From: CAZLLE01 sp964560425
Lineage (GTDB): Bacteria > Campylobacterota > Campylobacteria > Campylobacterales > QNZT01
Assembly (NCBI GenBank): GCA_964560425.1
Contig: CAZLLE010000062.1
Span: forward strand, 1-24,025
Direction of reading: 5' to 3'
DNA length: 24,025 nt
Part shown: positions 1-7,810 of the stretch, one piece after another
How the letters are laid out: each line of letters starts with the position of its first letter
Position numbering within the stretch: the first letter of the stretch is position 1
The notes under the pieces: generated by a model
What the model was told of the DNA's origin: nothing
Seen by the model: only the letters and a program-made list of their open reading frames with translations
Database searches by the model: none
Made by a program: the position numbers and the translations under genes

Positions 1-876
1 AACGATTCACCGCTTGCAGGAACAGAAGGAAAGTTTGTTACTTCCAATAAAATTGCCGAAAGACTTGAATCTGAAATGCAGACTAATATCGCCATGAAAT
101 ATGAGAGCAGCGGAGAGGGAAGTTTCAAAGTTTCCGGTCGTGGTGAACTTCAGATTACCATTTTGGCAGAGAACATGAGACGTGAAGGATTTGAGTTCTT
201 ACTGGGACGTCCTGAAGTAATTATCAAAGAAGAAAATGGTGTAAAGATGGAACCATTTGAGCATCTGGTTGTGGATGTACCGGATGATTTTACCGGTGTG
301 GTTATTGAAAAACTGGGTCGTAAAAAAGCAGAGATGAAATCTATGACACCGACAGGTGACGGACAAACCAGAATTGAGTTTGAGATTCCCGCACGTGGTT
401 TGATTGGTTTTAGAAGTCAGTTTTTGACAGATACTAAAGGAGAAGGTGTCATGAACCACTCTTTTCTGGAGTACAGACCGTTGATGAGTGGTATAGAGCA
501 TCGTATGAACGGCGCGCTTGTCTCTATGGAAAATGGTGAAGCTTCCGGTTTTTCTATTTTCAACCTTCAGGAACGTGGTGTGATGTTTATCAAACCGCAG
601 GATAAAGTCTATGTCGGAATGATCATCGGTGAACATGCACGTGCAAATGATCTGGATGTCAATCCTATCAAAGGAAAACAACTTTCAAATGTGAGAAGTT
701 CAGGTGCAGATGAAGCAATTAAGCTTGTTCCGCCAAGAACACCAACACTAGAACATGCCTTAGAGTGGATTGAAGAGGATGAATTGGTTGAGATTACACC
801 AAAGAGTATCCGTATTAGAAAAAAATATCTTGATCCTACAGTAAGAAAGAGAATGACTAAGAAGGCAAAATCGTAA
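1..876 (+). CDS. typA: Ribosome-associated GTPase TypA/BipA, C-terminal part (5' end outside window)
   Basis: The open frame runs from the first base, so only the last 291 residues of a protein of about 600 are present; the G domain lies upstream of the window. The visible part starts in the conserved stretch NDSPLAGTEGKFVTS and continues through the domain III/V region (GRGELQITILAENMRREGFE, GLIGFRSQFLTDTKGEG) to the TypA-specific C-terminal domain ending in a basic tail. TypA is a translational GTPase that binds the ribosome and helps 50S assembly and growth under stress. Base composition differs from the rest of the window: GC is about 40% by counting sample lines, and CTG supplies several of the Leu codons, which is rare elsewhere here. 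The identity is secure; the reason for the composition shift is not known. Confidence 0.95.
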   Translation, partial: NDSPLAGTEGKFVTSNKIAERLESEMQTNIAMKYESSGEGSFKVSGRGELQITILAENMRREGFEFLLGRPEVIIKEENGVKMEPFEHLVVDVPDDFTGVVIEKLGRKKAEMKSMTPTGDGQTRIEFEIPARGLIGFRSQFLTDTKGEGVMNHSFLEYRPLMSGIEHRMNGALVSMENGEASGFSIFNLQERGVMFIKPQDKVYVGMIIGEHARANDLDVNPIKGKQLSNVRSSGADEAIKLVPPRTPTLEHALEWIEEDELVEITPKSIRIRKKYLDPTVRKRMTKKAKS

Positions 877-900
877 AAAAAATTAAAAAGTAAGTTGTGA

Positions 901-906
901 TATAAT
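901..906 (+). promoter_or_regulatory. Predicted sigma70 -10 box for the YidB-like gene
   Basis: A perfect TATAAT preceded by TGTGA lies in the 68-bp gap between typA and the next gene, 38 bp before its ATG. No clear -35 is seen, which is usual for Campylobacterota promoters. An AAGGAAG ribosome binding site follows just before the ATG. Confidence 0.6.
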
Positions 907-944
907 TACACTGTTTTACAAATTTAATTTAAGGAAGAGAGTAA

Positions 945-1385
945 ATGGAATTAGCAGATATTGTAAATATGGGGACAGAGCTATTTAAAAGTAAGCTTGG
1001 TGATAGTGCAGGCGAGATAGATCAAAATACTGTTATGGACGCATTGAGTGGTTTGATCTCTAATGAAGAGGGTGGAATAGATTTGAGTAATATCTTATCT
1101 TCTCTAACTTCTAGTGATGGAGTTGGTTCTATCATATCCTCTTGGATGGGCGATGGTGAAAATGAACCTGTAGATGGCTCTCAACTTACTGAAATATTGG
1201 GTGAGGATAAAGTTAGTGAATTTGCTGATAAGTTAGGTGTTGATAAAGATACTGCACTTAGTGGTCTTACTGATGCAATTCCAAATATGATTGATAAAGC
1301 TACAGGAGAGGGTTCTTTGCTTGATGCTGTTGGTGGTATTGATGGTATTATGGATATGGCTAGTAAATTTTTTGGTAGCAAATAA
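945..1385 (+). CDS. YidB-like (DUF937) protein
   Basis: This 146-residue acidic protein is rich in Gly, Ser and Asp. It resembles the YidB/DUF937 family: a Gly/Leu-rich N-terminal half, then the core motif SSWMGDGENEPV (residues about 65-76), followed by an LxEILGEDKVSEFADKLGVD helical segment and a second helix pair ending in DAIPNMIDKATGEG. Family members are small cytoplasmic proteins without an established biochemical role. There is no signal peptide or membrane segment. The start is supported by AAGGAAGAG about 6 bp upstream. It appears monocistronic, with its own -10 box before it and a perfect hairpin after it. Family assignment is by motif recognition only. Confidence 0.75.
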   Translation: MELADIVNMGTELFKSKLGDSAGEIDQNTVMDALSGLISNEEGGIDLSNILSSLTSSDGVGSIISSWMGDGENEPVDGSQLTEILGEDKVSEFADKLGVDKDTALSGLTDAIPNMIDKATGEGSLLDAVGGIDGIMDMASKFFGSK

Positions 1386-1396
1386 CCTTATCTCTA

Positions 1397-1422
1397 TAGT
1401 TCCCAAGTTTTCTTGGGAACTA
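1397..1422 (+). terminator. Stem-loop terminator after the YidB-like gene
   Basis: An 11-bp perfect inverted repeat (TAGTTCCCAAG / CTTGGGAACTA) with a TTTT loop starts 12 bp after the stop codon. The following tract is C/T-rich (CTCTTTCTCATTT) rather than a pure T run, so it is a somewhat atypical intrinsic terminator. Confidence 0.65.
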
Positions 1423-1532
1423 CTCTTTCTCATTTAATACTTATTTAGAAATTAAATAATTTCAAAAAAACTATTCAAAAAATAAAATTTATGTCGATAT
1501 ATATCTATTAATAATATACTAGGGATTTAACT

Positions 1533-3725
1533 ATGGATATGAATCAACTTATAAATAAAGAGTGGCATAAAAAAAGATTAGAGAGTGAGGGGTGTAGACA
1601 CCTTTTTCAAAATATTCCAAATACTGCAATTTATGCATTAGATGAGAATAGAGTTGTTGTAGAGTGGAATAGAGCCTGTGAGAATATGTTTGGTTATAGT
1701 GGTGCTGAAGCTATTGGTAAGAGTATAGACTCTTTAATTATTCCTAAACACCTAGTTGAGCTTTTTATTATAGACTTTGACAACTCTTTAAAGAGTGGAA
1801 TTTCAAGTTTTAGTGATGAAATTGAATACATGAAAAAAGACAACACACTTTTACTTACAAATCTTAACTCAATTGTGATTGGTAATGAGAATCAAGGGTT
1901 TAAATTTTATGCTTTTAATCTTGATCTTGCTAAATTAAAAATGCCAAAAAGAGTTAATAATTTGGTAGATCAAAATTTGGTTGAAAATAATAAAATGGTC
2001 GTGATCTCTTTTGATATAGATGGAAAAATTAATGAATTTAATGCTCATGCTGAATCTTTGAGTGGATATAGAAGTGGTGAAGTTTTGGGTGAAGATTTTG
2101 TATCCCTTTTTGTGCCTCAAAGTTATCAAGAGAGAGTACGATTTGATATACAAAAATCTTTTAAGGAAAAAAAATCTATTTTAGAGTTAAATTTTCCTTT
2201 TATATGTAGAGATGGTAATAAAAAAATTGTAACTTGGGAAAAATCATTTGTGAGTAAAAAAGGGTATATTGATACACTCTTTTTATTGGGGATTGAACAC
2301 TCTGGAGAGGATGAAGTGCAAGATAGATTGCAATATTTAGCAAACTATGATGCTTTAACAGATCTACCTAATAAAAATTTATTAATGGATAGATTGCAAA
2401 ACTCTATGAATAAAGCAAGTAGACAGAATAAAAAATTAATTACACTATTTTTGAATATTGATAATTTTAAGAGTGTTAACTATACATTTGGTTACTCATT
2501 TGCTGATGAACTTTTACGCTCAATTAGTAAAAGATTATACTCTAAACTAAGAGATTATGATACTGTTGCACGATTTGGCTCTGATGAATTTGTTATTATT
2601 TTTGAGGAGGTTGAAGATGAACTTGATGCTGGTGGTTTGGCTCAAAGAGTTGAAAAACTATTTAAAGAGCCGTTTAGAATTAAAGGTAATGAGATATTTT
2701 TAAATCCAAATATGGGTATATCATTTTTTCCTTCTGATGCTAATAGTGCAAAAGCATTAATTAAAAATGCAAACTTAGCAATGCTTGAGGCAAAAGAGAA
2801 TAAGCAGGGATGTTATCAAATTTTTAGACCACAAATGCATGAAGTTATTACAAATCGTATTATGCTTGAAAATAGTCTTAGAAAAGCAATTGCTAATAAT
2901 GAATTTTTTGTGGAGTATCAGCCTCTTGTTGATTCAAAAAATCAAAAGGTAATTGGTGCAGAGGCTCTTGTAAGATGGAATCACCCTGATCTTAAAAAGA
3001 TTCCACCATTAGATTTCATACCAATTGCGGAAGATACTGGACTAATTTTGGAGATTGGGCAAATTGTTCTAAAAGAGTCAATGATGCAGATGAAAAAGTG
3101 GCATAATGATGGTTTTAAGGATCTAATTTTATCTGTAAATATCTCTGGTGTTCAACTATTACAGAGTAATCTTCTTGAAACTATAGATCAAATTTTGGAT
3201 GAGACAGATTTTAACCCTTATCGTTTGAAATTGGAGCTTACAGAGAGTACACTCATGAAAAACATGAGCCTTGCTGTCTCTGTTTTAAAACAGTTACAAC
3301 AAAAAGGGATTACTATTGCTATTGATGATTTTGGTACAGGATATTCATCGTTTAGTTATTTAACATCTTTGCCTATTGATACACTTAAAATTGATCAATC
3401 TTTTATACAGAATTTAACACTATCAAAAAATGATAGAGTAATTGTAAATACTATTATTGCTATGGCTCATAGCTTAGGGCTTGGTGTGGTGGCTGAGGGT
3501 GTAGAGAGTCTTGAACAGTTTGAATATCTTAAAAAAGAGAATTGTGATGTAATACAAGGGTACTATTTTGGTAAACCTTTTAGTGGAGATGTTTTTAGTA
3601 AAATACTTCATAATAATGTTGGGGATTTTTCTGAATATAGTGAGCATGAAGTATCTGATTATAAGTTTAGAAAAGAATTAAAAAAATATACTACACCTAT
3701 GAAGCTAGTTTTTAATCAAAAATGA
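1533..3725 (+). CDS. PAS-PAS-GGDEF-EAL c-di-GMP protein, probably a phosphodiesterase
   Basis: This 730-residue protein has no membrane segment. Two PAS folds (about residues 20-135 and 150-265) precede a GGDEF domain (about 270-435) and an EAL domain (about 445-695). The EAL domain keeps its catalytic signatures: EALVRW (E477), LELTES, DDFGTGYSS (D598-D599) and AEGVES (E655), so c-di-GMP hydrolysis is likely. The GGDEF domain is degenerate: the motif is GSDEF (349-353) and the first metal-ligand Asp of the DxDxFK motif is Asn308, so cyclase activity is doubtful. An RxxD inhibitory-site motif (R340-D343) remains at the correct five-residue spacing. The PAS domains should sense a cytoplasmic signal; the ligand is unknown. 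The ATG at 1533 has AGGGA upstream. Confidence 0.9.
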   Translation: MDMNQLINKEWHKKRLESEGCRHLFQNIPNTAIYALDENRVVVEWNRACENMFGYSGAEAIGKSIDSLIIPKHLVELFIIDFDNSLKSGISSFSDEIEYMKKDNTLLLTNLNSIVIGNENQGFKFYAFNLDLAKLKMPKRVNNLVDQNLVENNKMVVISFDIDGKINEFNAHAESLSGYRSGEVLGEDFVSLFVPQSYQERVRFDIQKSFKEKKSILELNFPFICRDGNKKIVTWEKSFVSKKGYIDTLFLLGIEHSGEDEVQDRLQYLANYDALTDLPNKNLLMDRLQNSMNKASRQNKKLITLFLNIDNFKSVNYTFGYSFADELLRSISKRLYSKLRDYDTVARFGSDEFVIIFEEVEDELDAGGLAQRVEKLFKEPFRIKGNEIFLNPNMGISFFPSDANSAKALIKNANLAMLEAKENKQGCYQIFRPQMHEVITNRIMLENSLRKAIANNEFFVEYQPLVDSKNQKVIGAEALVRWNHPDLKKIPPLDFIPIAEDTGLILEIGQIVLKESMMQMKKWHNDGFKDLILSVNISGVQLLQSNLLETIDQILDETDFNPYRLKLELTESTLMKNMSLAVSVLKQLQQKGITIAIDDFGTGYSSFSYLTSLPIDTLKIDQSFIQNLTLSKNDRVIVNTIIAMAHSLGLGVVAEGVESLEQFEYLKKENCDVIQGYYFGKPFSGDVFSKILHNNVGDFSEYSEHEVSDYKFRKELKKYTTPMKLVFNQK

Positions 3726-3768
3726 TGCTTTAATTAGGTAAAACCTTGATTTATTCCGTCATTAGTGT

Positions 3769-3774
3769 TATAAT
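3769..3774 (+). promoter_or_regulatory. Predicted -10 box for the recombinase-like gene
   Basis: A perfect TATAAT with an upstream TG (extended -10 type) lies 27 bp before the ATG at 3802, in a 76-bp gap. An AAAAGG ribosome binding site follows. Confidence 0.55.
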
Positions 3775-3801
3775 CCTACTTCTAAGATAAAAGGTTTAAT
3801 T

Positions 3802-4458
3802 ATGGTGATAGCATTTTTACGAGGGAAGGATAGAGAGTTCTCTATTCCTGCCCAACAAAAATTTATTATTGAGTATGCTCACTCTAAAGCTTTAGCAATA
3901 GAGATTACAGAGCTTGATAATAGTTGTACTAATGTACCTTTAGAGGAGCGAGAAGATTTTTTGGCTCTTTTAAAAAAACTCAAATTTAATGATACTCTCC
4001 TTGTCTATGACATTACTCTTTTAAGCCATAAAGTTGGAGAATTAACTAAAATTTTTGATTGTATATTTAAACATAATATTAATATTCATCTATGTCGTGA
4101 GAAAATTATTATATCTAAAGATACAACTGCAAGTTTTATGATGAGTACTCTCTCTCAAATTAGAGCTCTTAATATGAGTAAGGATAAGAGTCTACTAGGT
4201 AGACCAAAAGGCAGTTTTTCAAAATCAAAATTTGATCCAAAAAAATCTGAAATTCTTAAGATGTTAGAGATGCGTTTATCTGTTAGTGAAATAGCAAAAA
4301 GATTAGAAGTTAGTCGTAGTTCACTAAAAGATTACATTAACTCTAGGTCATTAAAAGAGATTGTAAATTTACAAAACATGAATGATATGAATCTGCATAT
4401 ACATGAAGATATTAATAATTCAGTACAATCTAAAAAGTGTAAACTAACAAATAGTTAA
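3802..4458 (+). CDS. Serine-recombinase-like DNA-binding protein lacking the catalytic residues
   Basis: This 218-residue protein has the layout of a resolvase/invertase: an N-terminal resolvase fold (about 1-125), the linker GRPKGS (from residue 133) and a C-terminal helix-turn-helix of the HTH_7 kind (about 145-185, SVSEIAKRLEVSRSSLKDYI). The family nucleophile motif (R-V-S-T) reads R7-G-K9-D, so Ser is replaced by Lys. The region matching the K-L-D-R-L-G-R motif reads Y-D-I-T-L-L-S-H, with Asp and both Arg missing, and the later E-R motif is absent. It is therefore probably a sequence-specific DNA-binding protein and not a working recombinase. It lies 25 bp before ccoG and may be co-transcribed with it. 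Its target is unknown. A diverged active recombinase is possible but unlikely. Confidence 0.8.
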   Translation: MVIAFLRGKDREFSIPAQQKFIIEYAHSKALAIEITELDNSCTNVPLEEREDFLALLKKLKFNDTLLVYDITLLSHKVGELTKIFDCIFKHNINIHLCREKIIISKDTTASFMMSTLSQIRALNMSKDKSLLGRPKGSFSKSKFDPKKSEILKMLEMRLSVSEIAKRLEVSRSSLKDYINSRSLKEIVNLQNMNDMNLHIHEDINNSVQSKKCKLTNS

Positions 4459-4483
4459 AATTACTTAATATAGGGGGAAGTAG

Positions 4484-5923
4484 ATGGCAGAAGTAGAAGC
4501 TAAGAAGAGTTCTAAACAGAGAATGAAAGAGTATTTAAAGGGGTGGGTACCTTATCGAATTAAAAGATATTACGCCTTTATTGCTGTAACAATTATTTCA
4601 CTGGTACTACCATGGATTAAAATTAATGGTGCACATTTCTTTTTATTAAACTTTGATCATAAACAGATTCATATGTTTTTTACAAAATTTGATATGCAAG
4701 AGTTGTATATGATGCCATTTTTATTGATTTTTGGTTTTCTAGGTGTATTCTTTTTGACAACATTAGGTGGTCGTGTATGGTGTGGTTGGATGTGTCCACA
4801 GACCATTTTCAGGGTGATCTATAGAGATTTAATTGAAACTAAACTTTTGGGGATTAGAAGAAGTATTCAAAACAAACAAAAAGAGCCAGAAGGAGAATAT
4901 GGTAAAAAGAGTATTGCTGTATTAATTTGGACAATCTTATCATTTATTGCGGCTGCAAACTTTATGTGGTTTTTTGTTCCACCTGAGGAATTCTTTGAGT
5001 ATATTAAAAATCCAGCCGATCATGGTGTTATGATGGGGACAATCATTGTTTTGGCTCTATTTTTGATTTATGATGTAATTAAGCTTAAGGAAGATTTTTG
5101 TATTTATGTCTGTCCTTATGCTAGAGTTCAATCTGTTATGTATGATGAAGAGACAATTCAGACTATCTATAATACACACCGTGGTGGTCATATTTATGCT
5201 GAAAATCAACAAGATAAGCTTGTTAATAATAAAAAAGAGTTATTAGCTGTTGATGAAAATAATGAGTGTACATATTGTGATAGTTGTGTTCGTGTCTGTC
5301 CTACACATATTGATATTAAAGCAGGTACGCAATTAGAGTGTATTAACTGTCTTGAATGTGCTGATGCTTGTACTGAGGTAATGGGTGCTCTTGGTAAGCC
5401 TTCATTAATTACTTGGACTAGTTATAGTGCTGTTGAAGAGGAGAGAAAACCTAAGTTTTTAAGATTTAGAACAGTTGCTTATGGTATTGCTCTAATCTTA
5501 TCTCTTGTAGGTCTATTTTTGATGGGTTCAACAAAAGAGTATATGTTGTTAAATATCAATAAAACTACCTCTTTGTATAAGATTAAAGATGATGGTAAAT
5601 TAGTAACAAATGCTTATAAATTTCTCTTTAAAAATACTGAGAGAGAGGATCATATGTACTATTTTGAAGTGGTAAATAATCCTGATATTAAGGTATTAAG
5701 ACCTAAAAAACCGTTTAAAGTAAAAGCAGGTGGAGAAGATGTACAAATTGTAAGACTTGGTACTAGAAAAATTTTATCAAAAGATACAACAAAAGATACT
5801 GTTCATCCGATAACTATTCATGCTTATGCAATTGATAACAAAGATAAAATATCTGTAACTAGAGAGACTGTATTTGGTTTTCCTAGATATGATATTCTAC
5901 TAGAGAAGCAAAAATCTAAATAG
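4484..5923 (+). CDS. ccoG: Cytochrome cbb3 oxidase assembly protein CcoG (FixG/RdxA family)
   Basis: This is a 479-residue polyferredoxin membrane protein. About five membrane segments are visible (near 30-46, 76-95, 143-164, 183-200 and 335-352). Cys motifs are CGWMCP (C100, C104), CIYVCP (C206, C210), a ferredoxin motif C262-x2-C-x2-C-x3-CP and a second set C286-x2-C-x2-C-x3-C296. The C-terminal 120 residues form the periplasmic Ig-like FixG domain. CcoG is known to reduce Cu(II) for copper insertion into cbb3-type cytochrome c oxidase. The oxidase genes themselves are not in the window. A GGGGGAAG ribosome binding site supports the start. The organism thus very probably respires oxygen at low tension (inference). 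Confidence 0.95.
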   Translation: MAEVEAKKSSKQRMKEYLKGWVPYRIKRYYAFIAVTIISLVLPWIKINGAHFFLLNFDHKQIHMFFTKFDMQELYMMPFLLIFGFLGVFFLTTLGGRVWCGWMCPQTIFRVIYRDLIETKLLGIRRSIQNKQKEPEGEYGKKSIAVLIWTILSFIAAANFMWFFVPPEEFFEYIKNPADHGVMMGTIIVLALFLIYDVIKLKEDFCIYVCPYARVQSVMYDEETIQTIYNTHRGGHIYAENQQDKLVNNKKELLAVDENNECTYCDSCVRVCPTHIDIKAGTQLECINCLECADACTEVMGALGKPSLITWTSYSAVEEERKPKFLRFRTVAYGIALILSLVGLFLMGSTKEYMLLNINKTTSLYKIKDDGKLVTNAYKFLFKNTEREDHMYYFEVVNNPDIKVLRPKKPFKVKAGGEDVQIVRLGTRKILSKDTTKDTVHPITIHAYAIDNKDKISVTRETVFGFPRYDILLEKQKSK

Positions 5924-5932
5924 TTTTTCTAG

Positions 5933-5959
5933 AATAGTGCTACTTTTAGTAGCACTATT
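5933..5959 (+). terminator. Stem-loop after ccoG (no T tract)
   Basis: A 12-bp perfect inverted repeat (AATAGTGCTACT / AGTAGCACTATT) with a 3-nt loop starts 9 bp after the ccoG stop. It is followed by AAAAAA and preceded by TTTTT, so neither strand has a classic trailing U tract. It may act as a 3' end or stabilising hairpin. Confidence 0.45.
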
Positions 5960-6193
5960 AAAAAATACCAAAAAACTTTCAAAAAAAATAAAAATCAAAT
6001 AGTCTAACTTAAAACAGTATAAAAATAAAACTATAAAAAAATACTTAATTATTTTATCATTATAAAAAAATATAGACTAAAAACTTTAAAAGAATTTAAG
6101 TTTTAAGAGTTGAAGAACTCAGTAAAATATGTTTAGAGCCTATAAAAAGATGGGGGAGTTCATTGATTGTAGGTATTAAATAAGGAGTTTATT
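5960..6193. other. Very AT-rich intergenic region upstream of the YD-repeat gene
   Basis: The gap between ccoG and the next gene is 270 bp including the stem-loop, the longest in the window. It contains A-tracts, a small hairpin GAGTT-GAAG-AACTC at 6107-6120, possible -10 boxes (TAAAAT at 6123, TATAAA at 6141) and a G-run GGGGGAG shortly before the AAGGAG ribosome binding site. No open frame or recognisable RNA gene is seen. Confidence 0.4.
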
Positions 6194-7810
6194 ATGACTC
6201 AAAAACTTAAAAAGATAATTAAACTTAGTATGGTACTAGCATTAGGTACATTTGGGGTTATAGGAAGTGTTTTGGATGGTGATGTTAAGGGGGAAGTGTC
6301 TCTTTTTGGACCACTTAGTAAGGCCTCTTATGATATTCGTATTCCTAATGTATCTCATCCTCTTTATAGAGGAGTAACTACTGCTGGAGATGGAGTAGAT
6401 ATTAATAGCTCAGGTCTAATTACAGCTATAAAAGAGTTAGTAGATATGAATATCTCTACAGATACACTATTTAAATTAACAAAAAGTGATTTTTATATTA
6501 TTCAGGTCTCTGGTGGTGTAGATGTTGATGTAGATACCAATGGAATATGGGATAAAAAGCCCACTATTAACAGTGGTAAACTGCATCTTATTATATCTCC
6601 AAAGTTATTAAATAGTGGAGTTTTTAAAATTAATATTTTAACTGAAATTATCTACCAATCTATGAAAGAGTTAGTCAATTCAGATCTATACTCATCTGAT
6701 GAAATTCAAACAATGATTAATGATCGGGCAAAAAAATTACTATTAAGCGTTGAAAATGGTGGAGATTTAAATGATGATGCTGTTATTGATTTAAATGATA
6801 TTCTTTTGTGGAGTCCTATTGCTCATAGAGATAAATTGCGAGTTGATTATGAAAAAGAGATAGTTCCTATTATTAAAATGGTTAGAGCTGGTAAAGATAT
6901 TTATGTTCAAGCAAACCAGTTATTAGAAGAATTTGTTTGGAAGATTACATCTCTTGAACAAGATGTCGAAGGTGATGGAAATATTGATAAAAAGATCTCA
7001 TATAGTTATAACAAAAATGCAAATTTATCTAGAGAAGAGTGTGATTTACATGCTGATGGTTCATTAGATACGATAAAAATTTACTCTTATGATAATAAAA
7101 AAAGATTATCTAAATTGGAAGTTGATCTATCAGCTGATGGTAGCATAGATGAAACAACAACCTACGCTTATAATAATGATGGTGTTTTAACTGCTGTTGA
7201 GACTACTATTCTCTCAAGTGGTTCAATTACAACAACAACCTATAGTTATAATAGAGATGGATATTTAACTAAAGAGGAGAAGAAAAGAAATACTGATGGT
7301 ATTTTTGAGGTATCTCTGTATGAATATAGTAGTAAAAATGGAACTCTAATTTCAAAAGAAATTTTGCATCCAGGTGAAAAAAATGGAGATGTTTTAATCT
7401 CATATCTTTATGATGAAAAACTGAATTTACTAGAGGAAGATATTGACTATAATAAAGATAATAATATTGATTCTAGAATCTTATATACCTATAAAATTAG
7501 TGGAAATGTAGAGAAAAAAACTGAAAATTATGATGAAGGTTCATGGAATATATTTTTAATTGAAACCTATAATTCAGATGGATTACTTATTAGTGAAAAA
7601 AGTTCATTTGATGGTGAAATTGCTAATCGTCTAAAAAGTTATGATAAGCATGGAAATGAGTTTAAATCAGAAGTAGATATACAATCTGATGGAACATACA
7701 AAAAAAGTGTATTTACTTTTAATAGTTACGATAAATTTGGAAATTTGATACAAATTACAGATGAAAAAGGGAATATAGTTGAGAGTAGAGTTTGGTCAAA
7801 AATTAAGTAG
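6194..7810 (+). CDS. Exported protein with YD-like/calcium-loop repeats, unknown function
   Basis: This 538-residue protein begins with a basic-hydrophobic signal-like segment (about residues 1-25, no lipobox Cys), so export is likely. The middle (about 30-250) is not recognised but contains a dockerin/EF-hand-like loop G190-D-L-N-D-D-A-V-I-D-L-N-D202. From about residue 257 to the end, units alternate a Y-x-Y-(N/D) strand (SYSYN, IYSYD, TYAYN, TYSYN, LYEYS, LYTYK) with acidic loops such as DLHADGSLD, DLSADGSID and DYNKDNNID. This resembles RHS/YD repeats combined with D-x-D-x-DG calcium-binding loops. AAGGAG precedes the ATG. Its 3' end overlaps the convergent rarA by 8 bp. The role is unknown; surface attachment or envelope structure would be a guess. 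Confidence 0.7.
   Translation: MTQKLKKIIKLSMVLALGTFGVIGSVLDGDVKGEVSLFGPLSKASYDIRIPNVSHPLYRGVTTAGDGVDINSSGLITAIKELVDMNISTDTLFKLTKSDFYIIQVSGGVDVDVDTNGIWDKKPTINSGKLHLIISPKLLNSGVFKINILTEIIYQSMKELVNSDLYSSDEIQTMINDRAKKLLLSVENGGDLNDDAVIDLNDILLWSPIAHRDKLRVDYEKEIVPIIKMVRAGKDIYVQANQLLEEFVWKITSLEQDVEGDGNIDKKISYSYNKNANLSREECDLHADGSLDTIKIYSYDNKKRLSKLEVDLSADGSIDETTTYAYNNDGVLTAVETTILSSGSITTTTYSYNRDGYLTKEEKKRNTDGIFEVSLYEYSSKNGTLISKEILHPGEKNGDVLISYLYDEKLNLLEEDIDYNKDNNIDSRILYTYKISGNVEKKTENYDEGSWNIFLIETYNSDGLLISEKSSFDGEIANRLKSYDKHGNEFKSEVDIQSDGTYKKSVFTFNSYDKFGNLIQITDEKGNIVESRVWSKIK

Noticed and set aside
392..643. CACGTG at 392-397 and 638-643 as further parS sites
   Set aside because: Only the central six bases match; the flanks (CCG/GTT and ATG/CAA) do not fit the 16-bp parS consensus.
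199..681. 160-codon minus-strand open frame inside typA
   Set aside because: It lies wholly antisense to a strongly conserved gene, has no ribosome binding site and shows low-complexity composition.
3802..4458. Active mobile element or integrase island
   Set aside because: Catalytic residues are missing, and no inverted repeats, target duplications or cargo genes are seen around it.
5960..6193. c-di-GMP riboswitch before the YD-repeat gene
   Set aside because: The conserved GEMM core elements are not present; only short simple hairpins are visible.
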